Assembly (NCBI GenBank): GCA_934434905.1
Contig: CAKSAI010000065.1
Coordinates: 1-12,370 of the forward strand
Reading direction: 5' to 3'
Length of the DNA stretch: 12,370 nucleotides
DNA from: an uncultured Lachnospiraceae bacterium
Lineage (GTDB): Bacteria > Bacillota > Clostridia > Lachnospirales > Lachnospiraceae
The translations under genes were made by a program, and so were the position numbers. Below the pieces are notes generated by a model that was not told the DNA's origin, did no database searches, and saw nothing but the letters and a program-made list of their open reading frames with translations. This document shows positions 7,548 through 12,370 of this stretch, piece after piece; position 1 is the first letter of the stretch; each line of letters opens with the position of its first letter.

Positions 7548-7578
7548 GCCTCCCGCGATTCCCCAATCGCTGGAGGCG
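7547..7578. other. Strong interrupted hairpin
   Basis: Seven base pairs (CGCCTCC with GGAGGCG), one mismatch, then six more (GCGATT with AATCGC) close a CCCC loop. Neither strand has a T-run after the stem, so it is not a standard terminator. The stretch TCCCCAA (7560-7566), spanning the loop and its closing bases, is complementary to TTGGGGA in each of the two adjacent direct repeats. Confidence 0.7.
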
Positions 7579-7596
7579 CCCCGATCTTAATACTGG

Positions 7597-7642
7597 GTAA
7601 CAGTTTAACTCACGCCCATTTTCGGTCTGGTTAAACTGTTAC
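7597..7642. repeat. 13-bp perfect inverted repeat with 20-nt spacer
   Basis: GTAACAGTTTAAC (7597-7609) and GTTAAACTGTTAC (7630-7642) are exact reverse complements. An outer pair, AATACTG (7589-7595) and CAGTATT (7667-7673), flanks them unevenly. There is no T-run on either side. It could be an operator for a dimeric protein or a small interspersed element. Confidence 0.85.
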
Positions 7643-7762
7643 ACTCCATTTACACATATTTTGATTCAGTATTGGGATTCTGTTCCCATTGTTATAAGCG
7701 GACGATGCCGCATTTTGCACAGGCCGCCCTGTGGCTGACTTGTGCCTTGTTCCGCGCTCTTA
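7643..7762. other. Gene-free stretch with minor hairpins
   Basis: This is the rest of the gene-free region between the GH18 gene and the 73-residue gene. CACAGG (7718-7723) and CCTGTG (7728-7733) form a 6-bp stem, and TGGGA/TCCCA near 7674-7688 a 5-bp stem. Neither is followed by a T-run. No convincing gene, tRNA or promoter is seen. Confidence 0.5.
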
Positions 7763-7984
7763 TCAGAGGCTGCGGATCTCATCAAATCTCAGTTCGCGCA
7801 ACACCCCCTTCTCATCCGTCACGTAATCCCGCATGAAATTACTGCTGTCCTTCACGCAGAGAGCATCCGTGACCGTCAACGGACTGCTGGGAATCCCATC
7901 CAGAAAGATGGCGATCCCCCGGTTCTGGATATTCTCCAGCTCAATCAACAATTTTTGCTTCTCCAGCCCATTCTCATTGTTCAT
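7763..7984 (-). CDS. 73-residue protein of unknown function
   Basis: The family is not recognised. The start is the ATG at 7984 because GGAAGG (7996-7991) lies 6 nt upstream. A longer reading from 8035 has no ribosome site and begins inside a repeated DNA element. The protein is hydrophilic with no membrane segment, metal-binding Cys cluster or signal peptide; it has a helical N-terminal part (EKQKLLIELENIQ) and an acidic middle and C-terminus (VTDEKGVLRELRFDEI). It reads like a small soluble cytoplasmic protein or adaptor. It follows the kinase/ParA-like pair on the same strand after 173 nt, with a possible TATAAT of its own at 8089-8084 (no clear -35), so membership in that operon is uncertain. 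Confidence 0.65.
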   Translation of the reverse strand: MNNENGLEKQKLLIELENIQNRGIAIFLDGIPSSPLTVTDALCVKDSSNFMRDYVTDEKGVLRELRFDEIRSL

Positions 7985-8029
7985 AAAAATCCTTCCTTTT
8001 CGTTTTCTCACAAAGAGGCCGCTCTCATT

Positions 8030-8069
8030 ATTCATGACAATAGAAAGTTTGCAAAGCGTGCTCCCTATT
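8030..8069 (-). repeat. Copy A of a 40-nt structured repeat
   Basis: Read on the minus strand, a 9-nt arm (AATAGGGAG), a 13-nt loop and a second arm (CTTTCTATT; the stem includes two G-U pairs) are followed by GTCATGAAT. A second copy, matching at 31 of 40 positions with the same arm and loop lengths, is at 11151-11190. Copy A lies upstream of the 73-residue gene. Confidence 0.6.
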
Positions 8070-8157
8070 ATCCTCCGTGATATATTATAATGATTGCTCT
8101 TTTTGGCAGACGCAGCAGCCCGCCAATAACGGAACGGTTATCCGCCCGCAGCATCCT

Positions 8158-8745
8158 TTACACCAAAGAATGTAAAAAAGAAGTTTCTCTTTTGCCCACG
8201 CAAAACGGATCTTCTATAAAAGGGATGCTTTTTACCTGAACCTTACAGGCACGACGACATTTTTTTATTTCTATCTTATCTTCAAATAACGCTAAAAAAG
8301 TGAATATATCCGAGTTTCCCATATTTTTCAATAGTCGTTGGATATAGTCGTAATATGCGCGTTTTCTCCAGGGACATAAGCTGCCGGCGATCAGCTTCCT
8401 GCTGCAGCGCATGAGCTCCTCCCTGGCACTTCTGCTGTCACACCCCAGATCCAGGATAATATACTCATAATCCATGTTGTAAATAAATCCCAGATCCCTG
8501 GACGCGGCAGCCGGAAAATAGTCCACGCCATCCCGCCGGAAGTTCTCCGCAACCCCCGTCGCAGAGAGCCCGGCCAGTGTGTCGCGTTCTCCGTATTCCA
8601 CTACCGCAGTTCTGGCATGCAGCCAGTGCGATGTGTAGTCAGCCAGTGCAATGGACAGGTGCGTGACGCCCATCCCGTGCTCATACCCCATAATGCCAAC
8701 AGAAACCTGCGGCTTTACCTCCTTTACGCTCTTGATCCGTATCAC
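8158..8745 (-). CDS. ParA/MinD-like protein with lysine-less P-loop
   Basis: This 195-residue protein begins with a beta strand and a P-loop-like turn, VGIMGYEHGMGVTHLSIAL (16-34), in the position of the ParA/MinD deviant Walker A (KGGxGKT). The lysine before Thr is Val, and no signature lysine is present at the start of the loop. A Walker B-like strand ends IILDLG (about 95-100). The layout resembles CpaE/TadZ-type ParA relatives. It is clearly related to the C-terminal domain of the kinase encoded just upstream (shared GxTHxSIxL, DLG/DFG, a Pro-Trp step and a DPF near the end). The start is GTG, overlapping the kinase stop (GTGA), with AAGGAGG upstream, so the two are translationally coupled. 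Nucleotide binding is doubtful; a partner or scaffold role for the kinase is inferred. Confidence 0.75.
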   Translation of the reverse strand: MIRIKSVKEVKPQVSVGIMGYEHGMGVTHLSIALADYTSHWLHARTAVVEYGERDTLAGLSATGVAENFRRDGVDYFPAAASRDLGFIYNMDYEYIILDLGCDSRSAREELMRCSRKLIAGSLCPWRKRAYYDYIQRLLKNMGNSDIFTFLALFEDKIEIKKCRRACKVQVKSIPFIEDPFCVGKRETSFLHSLV

Positions 8746-10124
8746 CGCCCCCTCCTTTCCTTTAAGATTTCCTCGAACAGGCGCTGCTTCTCGCGGGTCT
8801 GTGCAAAGGGATCTTCATCCAGCGGAAAACAGAATACCTTCCTCTGAAAGATCCCGGCATACCTCCTGGCCATCTGCTTGCCATTGTAATTGCAGAGCAG
8901 CACCAGGTCTTCCTCCCCGGACAATCTGTCATATGCCCGTATGGCAGCCTCTACTTCCCAGGGACGGGTTCCAAGCACCAGAAGGATCAGGCTCTCGCCC
9001 TCCGCCTCGGCCGCAGCCGCAACGTCTTCTCCAAAATCCTGCACTACCATGTGCGGTTCTATTGCCTGCGCCTTCGGCTGATCGTTGAAAACAGCCCGAA
9101 AATCCTGATATTTCAGAATCCCGTTCTCCACCGCTGCCCCCTCCTTATAGGACACAAGTGACGGCAGCAAGTCTTCCCCCTTTGCTTCATAGAAAGCCTG
9201 CGTTCCCTGGCTGTTCAGCCAGCTCACCAACCCGATGGAAACGTGAGTGGTGCCAACCCGCTTCTGACTTCCTGTTACGATAATTTTTTCCAAGAGATGC
9301 ACGCCCGGCCTGCGGCCGGTCCGACTAAGCGATACTTTTTTCAGCTGTTCCCGAAGCTGGTCAACATGGCTATAGCGAAGCTCCATCCTCGGAGAAACGG
9401 CTTTTAAAATAATTTTTTTGAAATTGTTGGAACAATATTTCGGAAATGACAGCGTATTCTGCAAAAAAGATGGTAATCCCTGACCTGCAAGCATATAATA
9501 AAGTATCGCACCGATTCCAAACACATCCGTCTGCTCACTGCACGGCTGACCATTGTACTGCTCCGGCGCCGCAAATCCGCGCGTTCCGCAACACTGGTAT
9601 GGATTCCCACCTTCACCGACGGTTGTTGCGATATCAAAATCGATTAATTTCAGCCGATCTCCGCATAATATAATATGTTCCGGCTTCAAGTCCAGATATA
9701 ATATGGGGTTCGGCTTCTGCTGATGCAGGTATGCGATGACCTCGCACAACTGGATGCCAAATTGAATAACTGTTTCCTGGGAAATACTGTCTCGATTCTG
9801 CACAAAGGCAGCTAAGGATTCACCCTGAATATATTCCTCAATGATATAGAAATACGTGTCATCTTCTTCAATGTCATAAATCATGGGGATTCCAGGATGT
9901 TTCAGACTCATCAGGAGACTGGCCTCCGGATAACCGGAAGCGACCCGAACCGAATGCTTGGGAATGCACTTGATGGCCCGGAAATGGTTCAATTTCATGT
10001 GTTCCGCCAGGTACACGCTGCTGCTGCCGCCACTGCCAAGCAGTGACAGAACGTGGTACTTCTGGAACAAAATTGTATTAATAATACTGATTCGCTCCTT
10101 CCTGCTGCTTAGACGGAGCGGCAT
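8742..10124 (-). CDS. Ser/Thr protein kinase fused to a C-terminal ParA/MinD-like domain
   Basis: The 460-residue frame from the ATG at 10124 has a Hanks-type kinase domain (about 22-265): Gly loop LGSGGSSSVY (29-38), Lys52 in AIK, Glu67, catalytic Asp145 in YLDLKPEH (the usual HRD is YLD, and the metal-binding Asn is His150), Asp162 in DFD (for DFG) and APE at 186-188. After a basic linker comes a ParA-like domain (about 280-455) with GSQKRVGTTH (285-294), again without the Walker A lysine, and VVQDFG as Walker B-like. There is no membrane segment, PASTA repeat or extracellular part, unlike PrkC/Stk1, so it is cytoplasmic. The 3' end overlaps the next gene by 4 nt. A strong ribosome site (GGAAGGAG, 10102-10095) lies inside the frame, 9 nt before an ATT codon at 10085, so the true start may be later. 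Confidence 0.85.
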   Translation of the reverse strand: MPLRLSSRKERISIINTILFQKYHVLSLLGSGGSSSVYLAEHMKLNHFRAIKCIPKHSVRVASGYPEASLLMSLKHPGIPMIYDIEEDDTYFYIIEEYIQGESLAAFVQNRDSISQETVIQFGIQLCEVIAYLHQQKPNPILYLDLKPEHIILCGDRLKLIDFDIATTVGEGGNPYQCCGTRGFAAPEQYNGQPCSEQTDVFGIGAILYYMLAGQGLPSFLQNTLSFPKYCSNNFKKIILKAVSPRMELRYSHVDQLREQLKKVSLSRTGRRPGVHLLEKIIVTGSQKRVGTTHVSIGLVSWLNSQGTQAFYEAKGEDLLPSLVSYKEGAAVENGILKYQDFRAVFNDQPKAQAIEPHMVVQDFGEDVAAAAEAEGESLILLVLGTRPWEVEAAIRAYDRLSGEEDLVLLCNYNGKQMARRYAGIFQRKVFCFPLDEDPFAQTREKQRLFEEILKERRGR

Positions 10125-10136
10125 CTCTTAATTAGA

Positions 10137-10166
10137 TATATACCACAAAACCACTATGCATTGCAA
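10137..10166 (-). promoter_or_regulatory. Possible promoter of the kinase gene
   Basis: On the minus strand, TTGCAA (10166-10161) and TATATA (10142-10137) are 18 nt apart, with TG-G before the -10 box. Predicted transcription starts near 10130, only about 6 nt before the ATG at 10124 but about 45 nt before the internal ATT. Confidence 0.45.
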
Positions 10167-10224
10167 CACTTTTTTGAAAAAAAATGTATTTCCTAAATTT
10201 TTTGTGAATTTATCGGCCCGTCAC

Positions 10225-10253
10225 TTGACGAAACATCCGAAGTTGTTTATACT
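10225..10253 (+). promoter_or_regulatory. Sigma-A-type promoter of mecA
   Basis: TTGACG (10225-10230) and TATACT (10248-10253) are separated by 17 nt. The start point would be near 10260, giving a leader of about 47 nt with ribosome site AAGGAAG (10293-10299) 7 nt before the ATG. Confidence 0.75.
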
Positions 10254-10306
10254 TTGTGTACTCAATCATGTAGCAGTTTGCAGACGTTGAAAAAGGAAGT
10301 GATCCT

Positions 10307-11098
10307 ATGAAGATAGAAAAAATTAGCGAGAATCAGATTCGCTGCACATTGACCCGCGAGGATCTGGCAGACCGCCAGATGAAGCTCAGCGAACTGGCAT
10401 ACGGCACAGAGAAGGCAAAGTCCCTTTTCCGTGAGATGATGCAGCAGGCCGCTTATGAGTGCGGCTTTGAAGCGGAAGACATCCCTCTGATGATCGAGGC
10501 GATTCCGCTGTCATCGGATACGATTATACTGATCATCACCAAGGTTGAATATCCGGAAGAACTGGACACACGTTTTTCCCAGTTTTCACAGGGAAGCGAC
10601 TCCGATGAGCCGCTTCGGTACGCCGAGATTGAATCTCCCTTCGATGGAATGGGGGCCGACGATATCCTGGACTTTTTCCGGCGGATACAAGAGGAGCGGA
10701 AGAAGGTCGAGGAGAACACTAAGAGTGATACTGCGGCTTCTTCCAAAAGGAACCTCCGTAAGCCTGACTCCGGTGAGCAGGGTGAGGACGAGCCGATTGT
10801 GCTGGATATCACCAAGCTCTTTGTTTTCAATCAACTGGACGAGGTCAGTCGGCTGGCTCATGTTCTGAAGGGGTTCTATAATGGCTGTAATGTATTATAT
10901 AAGAATGTCAGCACCAAGAAGTATTACTTAGTTGTCCGCAAGAGCCAGCATACGCCGGAAGAATTCAACAAGGTCTGCAATATTCTTTCCGAGTATGCGA
11001 AGCAGGAGAAGTATACTTCCGCGGTAGAGGCTTACTTCGAGGAGCATTATGAGACGCTCCTGCCCGAAAACGCCCTGCAGGTGCTGGGAGAACTATAA
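10307..11098 (+). CDS. mecA: MecA-type adaptor protein for ClpC/ClpP
   Basis: MecA proteins bind substrates with their N-terminal domain and hand them to the ClpC ATPase with their C-terminal domain; in B. subtilis the substrate is the competence factor ComK. At 263 residues this one is longer than B. subtilis MecA (218). The N-domain (about 1-80) begins MKIEKISENQIRCTLTREDL, followed by a long acidic, charged linker (about 90-160, with EERKKVEENTKSD and GEQGEDEP). The C-domain (about 163-263) is recognisable by LFVFNQLDEVSRLA, KYYLVVRKS and EYAKQEKY. It is transcribed alone from its own promoter to its own terminator, divergent from the kinase gene. The substrate in this organism is unknown; a general proteolysis role is more likely than competence. 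Confidence 0.92.
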   Translation: MKIEKISENQIRCTLTREDLADRQMKLSELAYGTEKAKSLFREMMQQAAYECGFEAEDIPLMIEAIPLSSDTIILIITKVEYPEELDTRFSQFSQGSDSDEPLRYAEIESPFDGMGADDILDFFRRIQEERKKVEENTKSDTAASSKRNLRKPDSGEQGEDEPIVLDITKLFVFNQLDEVSRLAHVLKGFYNGCNVLYKNVSTKKYYLVVRKSQHTPEEFNKVCNILSEYAKQEKYTSAVEAYFEEHYETLLPENALQVLGEL

Positions 11099-11119
11099 AG
11101 ACTGCGCTGTTACAGATTT

Positions 11120-11152
11120 CGGGTGTCGGTATATACCGACACCCGTTTTAAT
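11120..11152 (+). terminator. Rho-independent terminator of mecA
   Basis: A 26-nt perfect palindrome (11120-11145; 13-nt arms beginning CGGGTGTCGG, unpaired centre only as needed for the turn) is followed by TTTTAATT. It lies 21 nt after the mecA stop codon. The minus strand lacks a T-run, so it does not clearly end ahpC transcripts. Confidence 0.92.
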
Positions 11153-11190
11153 TCATGACAATAGAAGGTTCTCAATACATGCTTTCTATC
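11151..11190 (-). repeat. Copy B of a 40-nt structured repeat
   Basis: Minus-strand arms GATAGAAAG and CCTTCTATT around a 13-nt loop are followed by GTCATGAAT. It shares an exact 16-nt block (ATTCATGACAATAGAA on the plus strand, 11151-11166) with copy A at 8030-8045. It lies 10 nt past the ahpC stop, where it could form the 3' end of the ahpC transcript, though no T-run follows. Confidence 0.6.
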
Positions 11191-11200
11191 ATTTCAATGT

Positions 11201-11725
11201 CTACACTTCCGGCTGCCACCTGGCCGGGCATACCTCATCTCCGTTTTCATAGACAAACTGGCAGGCTCTGACTCTGCGCAGCAGCTCGTCCACATTTCGG
11301 GCAACATTCCCGGCAGTCACTTCATATGCCGCGATCTTTCCTTCCGGATTGATAATGAAGCTCCCCCGTGCCGTCATTCCTGTGGATTCCGTCAGGATCT
11401 CGAAGTCCCTGGCAAGTACATGAGCCGGATCTGCCAGCATAGGATATTGAATCTTCTTGATGGATTCCTCATTATCGTGCCATGCCTTGTGCACATAATG
11501 TGAATCACAGGAAACGGCGTAAATCTCGCAGCCCGCTTTTCGGAATTCCTCATATTTTCCTGCCAGATCCTCCATCTCCGTGGTACACACAAAGCTGAAA
11601 TCTGCCGGATAGAAGAAAAACACGCTCCATTTTCCAAGAACATCCTCTTTTGTAACTGTCGCAAATGCATTGTTCCGGTACATTTGTACCGAAAAATCTC
11701 CGATTTCTTTGTTCAGCATTGACAT
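11201..11725 (-). CDS. ahpC: Peroxiredoxin, AhpC family (2-Cys), short C-terminus
   Basis: The protein reduces hydrogen peroxide and organic peroxides through a Cys pair recycled by AhpF or thioredoxin-like partners in the cytoplasm. The start is the ATG at 11725, with GGGAGGG 7 nt upstream, giving 174 residues and the family N-terminus (MSMLNKEIGDF). The longer frame to 11839 runs across the promoter and is rejected. Peroxidatic Cys47 lies in FYPADFSFVCTTE, the active-site Arg is Arg120, and resolving Cys166 is in EVCPARW. The chain ends about 8 residues after Cys166, whereas E. coli-type AhpC continues about 20, so the C-terminal tail is missing. Extra Cys at 66, 73 and 155. Upstream is the redox-type DUF1858 gene, separated by a terminator. 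Confidence 0.94.
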   Translation of the reverse strand: MSMLNKEIGDFSVQMYRNNAFATVTKEDVLGKWSVFFFYPADFSFVCTTEMEDLAGKYEEFRKAGCEIYAVSCDSHYVHKAWHDNEESIKKIQYPMLADPAHVLARDFEILTESTGMTARGSFIINPEGKIAAYEVTAGNVARNVDELLRRVRACQFVYENGDEVCPARWQPEV

Positions 11726-11754
11726 ACTTGTTCCCTCCCTGCATTTTTCGCGCA

Positions 11755-11787
11755 CACGCAGCGAATCCGCCTGTCGGTGTATGCGTG
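11755..11787 (-). other. Hairpin in the ahpC leader
   Basis: CACGCA (11755-11760) and TGCGTG (11782-11787) can pair around a 21-nt loop in the predicted ahpC leader, ending 16 nt before the ribosome site. The stem is short and no riboswitch class is recognised. Confidence 0.35.
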
Positions 11788-11810
11788 GCTGTGAATCGTT
11801 ACTTGTATTT

Positions 11811-11839
11811 ATCATACTACGCGGTGACGGACGGCTCAA
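11811..11839 (-). promoter_or_regulatory. Sigma-A-type promoter of ahpC
   Basis: On the minus strand, TTGAGC (11839-11834) and TATGAT (11816-11811) are 17 nt apart. Transcription would start near 11804, giving a leader of about 80 nt. No PerR-like inverted repeat (TTATAAT-type) is visible near it. Confidence 0.65.
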
Positions 11840-11919
11840 GATTTCTAAAGGGACTTTGGCGGAATCTTAATAGGTCTATGGCAGGTATATTCGATGTGTG
11901 CCGTAAGTCATACCGCCAC

Positions 11920-11959
11920 AAAAAAGTGCCGATCTCCCACGTTCATGGGCTATCAGCAC
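11920..11959 (-). terminator. Rho-independent terminator of the DUF1858 gene
   Basis: Read on the minus strand, GTGCTGAT pairs with ATCGGCAC (one G-U), and an inner CCCA pairs with TGGG across tandem A-G mismatches. The stem (11959-11926) is followed directly by TTTTTT (11925-11920). It lies about 50 nt past the stop at 12011 and separates that gene from ahpC. Confidence 0.85.
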
Positions 11960-12010
11960 CTCATCGTTTTCTTTGCAAAATAGCAAGTTCACTCACGTCA
12001 TTCGCAAAGC

Positions 12011-12211
12011 TTATTTTGCCAGGAAGTCGTTGATCTTATCTACCAGCGCATCCGGATCAATGCCATGTACCATAGCAGCTTCCTCGATGGTCTCCATCTG
12101 GGAAGAGGGGCATCCAAGACAATGCATACCGATTTCCAGCAGGATCGGAGCCACATTCTCATCGATCATAAGCAGCTCACCGATCATGGTGTTCTTTGTA
12201 ACCTGTGCCAT
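12011..12211 (-). CDS. DUF1858 small CxxC redox-type protein
   Basis: This 66-residue protein starts at the ATG at 12211 with a near-perfect AAGGAGG 8 nt upstream. It belongs to the DUF1858 family, known as the redox-disulfide domain found near hybrid cluster (prismane) proteins. The pattern is MIGELLMIDENVAPILLEIGMHCLGC: one helix, then CLGC at residues 31-34, then a helix with TIEEAAMVHGID and DALVDKIN. The CxxC pair could form a disulfide or bind metal or sulfur; the cellular partner is unknown. The nearest gene downstream is ahpC, and both have redox cysteines, but a terminator lies between them. A longer frame from 12253 would add 14 residues without a ribosome site. Confidence 0.88.
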   Translation of the reverse strand: MAQVTKNTMIGELLMIDENVAPILLEIGMHCLGCPSSQMETIEEAAMVHGIDPDALVDKINDFLAK

Positions 12212-12255
12212 TGTATTTTCCTCCTTTATTTTCGGTGTGTTCATACCCAACACGC

Positions 12256-12275
12256 ATGTCTGCTAACGCAGACAT
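12256..12275. other. 8-bp perfect hairpin upstream of the DUF1858 gene
   Basis: ATGTCTGC (12256-12263) and GCAGACAT (12268-12275) form a perfect stem around a 4-nt loop. It lies 45 nt before the DUF1858 start codon. No T-run follows on either strand, so it is a leader structure or operator rather than a terminator. Confidence 0.6.
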
Positions 12276-12294
12276 CACCATATATAAAAGCCTA

Positions 12295-12346
12295 CGGATT
12301 GCTCCGCGTTTCACGCTCTCGCACTCCTACCTGCATTCGCAATCCG
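12295..12346. repeat. 8-bp inverted repeat at the right edge
   Basis: CGGATTGC (12295-12302) and GCAATCCG (12339-12346) are reverse complements 36 nt apart. The intervening sequence is rich in short GCG/CGC steps. It may be part of a dispersed intergenic element; no gene is seen from 12276 to the window end. Confidence 0.45.
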
Positions 12347-12370
12347 CGCTATTGCGCTACTTGCTCATAC

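Noticed and set aside
7690..7765. Cys-containing peptide (ACAKCG) in a minus-strand frame after the 73-residue gene
   Set aside because: It is in a different frame from the gene, has no start codon or ribosome site, and has only two cysteines.
7985..8035. N-terminal extension of the 73-residue protein (17 residues from the ATG at 8035)
   Set aside because: No ribosome site at 8035, and that ATG belongs to the repeated 40-nt element; the ATG at 7984 has a strong site.
8090..8157. Terminator after the ParA-like gene
   Set aside because: Short stems (ATAAC/GTTAT, TTGGC/GCCAA) exist, but none combines a GC-rich stem with a T-run on the minus strand.
11726..11839. N-terminal extension of AhpC
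   Set aside because: It would run across the predicted promoter and past the strong ribosome site at 11739-11733, and AhpC proteins begin at the MSMLNKEI position.
11971..11990. Fourth copy of the 670-751 repeat (minus strand GAACTTGCTATTTTGCA)
   Set aside because: It shares only GAACTTGCT plus a T-rich stretch and lacks the TTCGTG end; the likeness is within chance for T-rich DNA.

Overview
The window looks like a chromosomal segment of a Lachnospiraceae-type member of Bacillota (Clostridia). The reasons are strong AAGGAGG-type ribosome sites, sigma-A-like promoters, a gene block of Sua5 / LMW-phosphatase-like protein / upp / comEB, a MecA adaptor, a CwlD-type amidase and a spore-type GH18 protein. 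The genus cannot be fixed from sequence alone. These assignments come from protein and motif recognition; no search was run.

Left edge (1-837): a minus-strand helix-turn-helix regulator, cut by the window edge, faces away from a plus-strand AAA ATPase of the DUF4143 type (838-2178). Between them lie a good minus-strand promoter and three copies of a 16-bp direct repeat spaced exactly 33 bp apart.

Centre (2220-7396, all minus strand, read right to left): a membrane-anchored GH18 protein, a CwlD-like amidase, Sua5 (tRNA t6A synthesis), an LMW phosphatase-like protein that has lost both key catalytic residues, uracil phosphoribosyltransferase and dCMP deaminase. Most gaps are short. A TTGACA-16-TAAAAT promoter just before sua5 would make its transcript almost leaderless, so cell-wall and housekeeping genes may be separately expressed.

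Intergenic 7397-7762: the GH18 promoter, two 16-bp direct repeats just upstream of it, a strong interrupted hairpin and a 13-bp perfect inverted repeat. Then comes a 73-residue protein of unknown function (7763-7984).

Right-centre (8158-10124, minus): a two-gene, translationally coupled module. It encodes a Ser/Thr kinase fused to a ParA/MinD-like domain, followed by a free-standing relative of that domain. Both ParA-like domains lack the Walker A lysine. This is the best candidate in the window for an undescribed system. Divergent from it is mecA (10307-11098, plus), with a clear promoter and a perfect-stem terminator.

Right edge (11201-12370, minus): a small CxxC redox protein (DUF1858), its terminator, then a 2-Cys peroxiredoxin (AhpC) with its own promoter and a shortened C-terminus. 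A roughly 40-nt structured element occurs twice, at 8030-8069 and 11151-11190.
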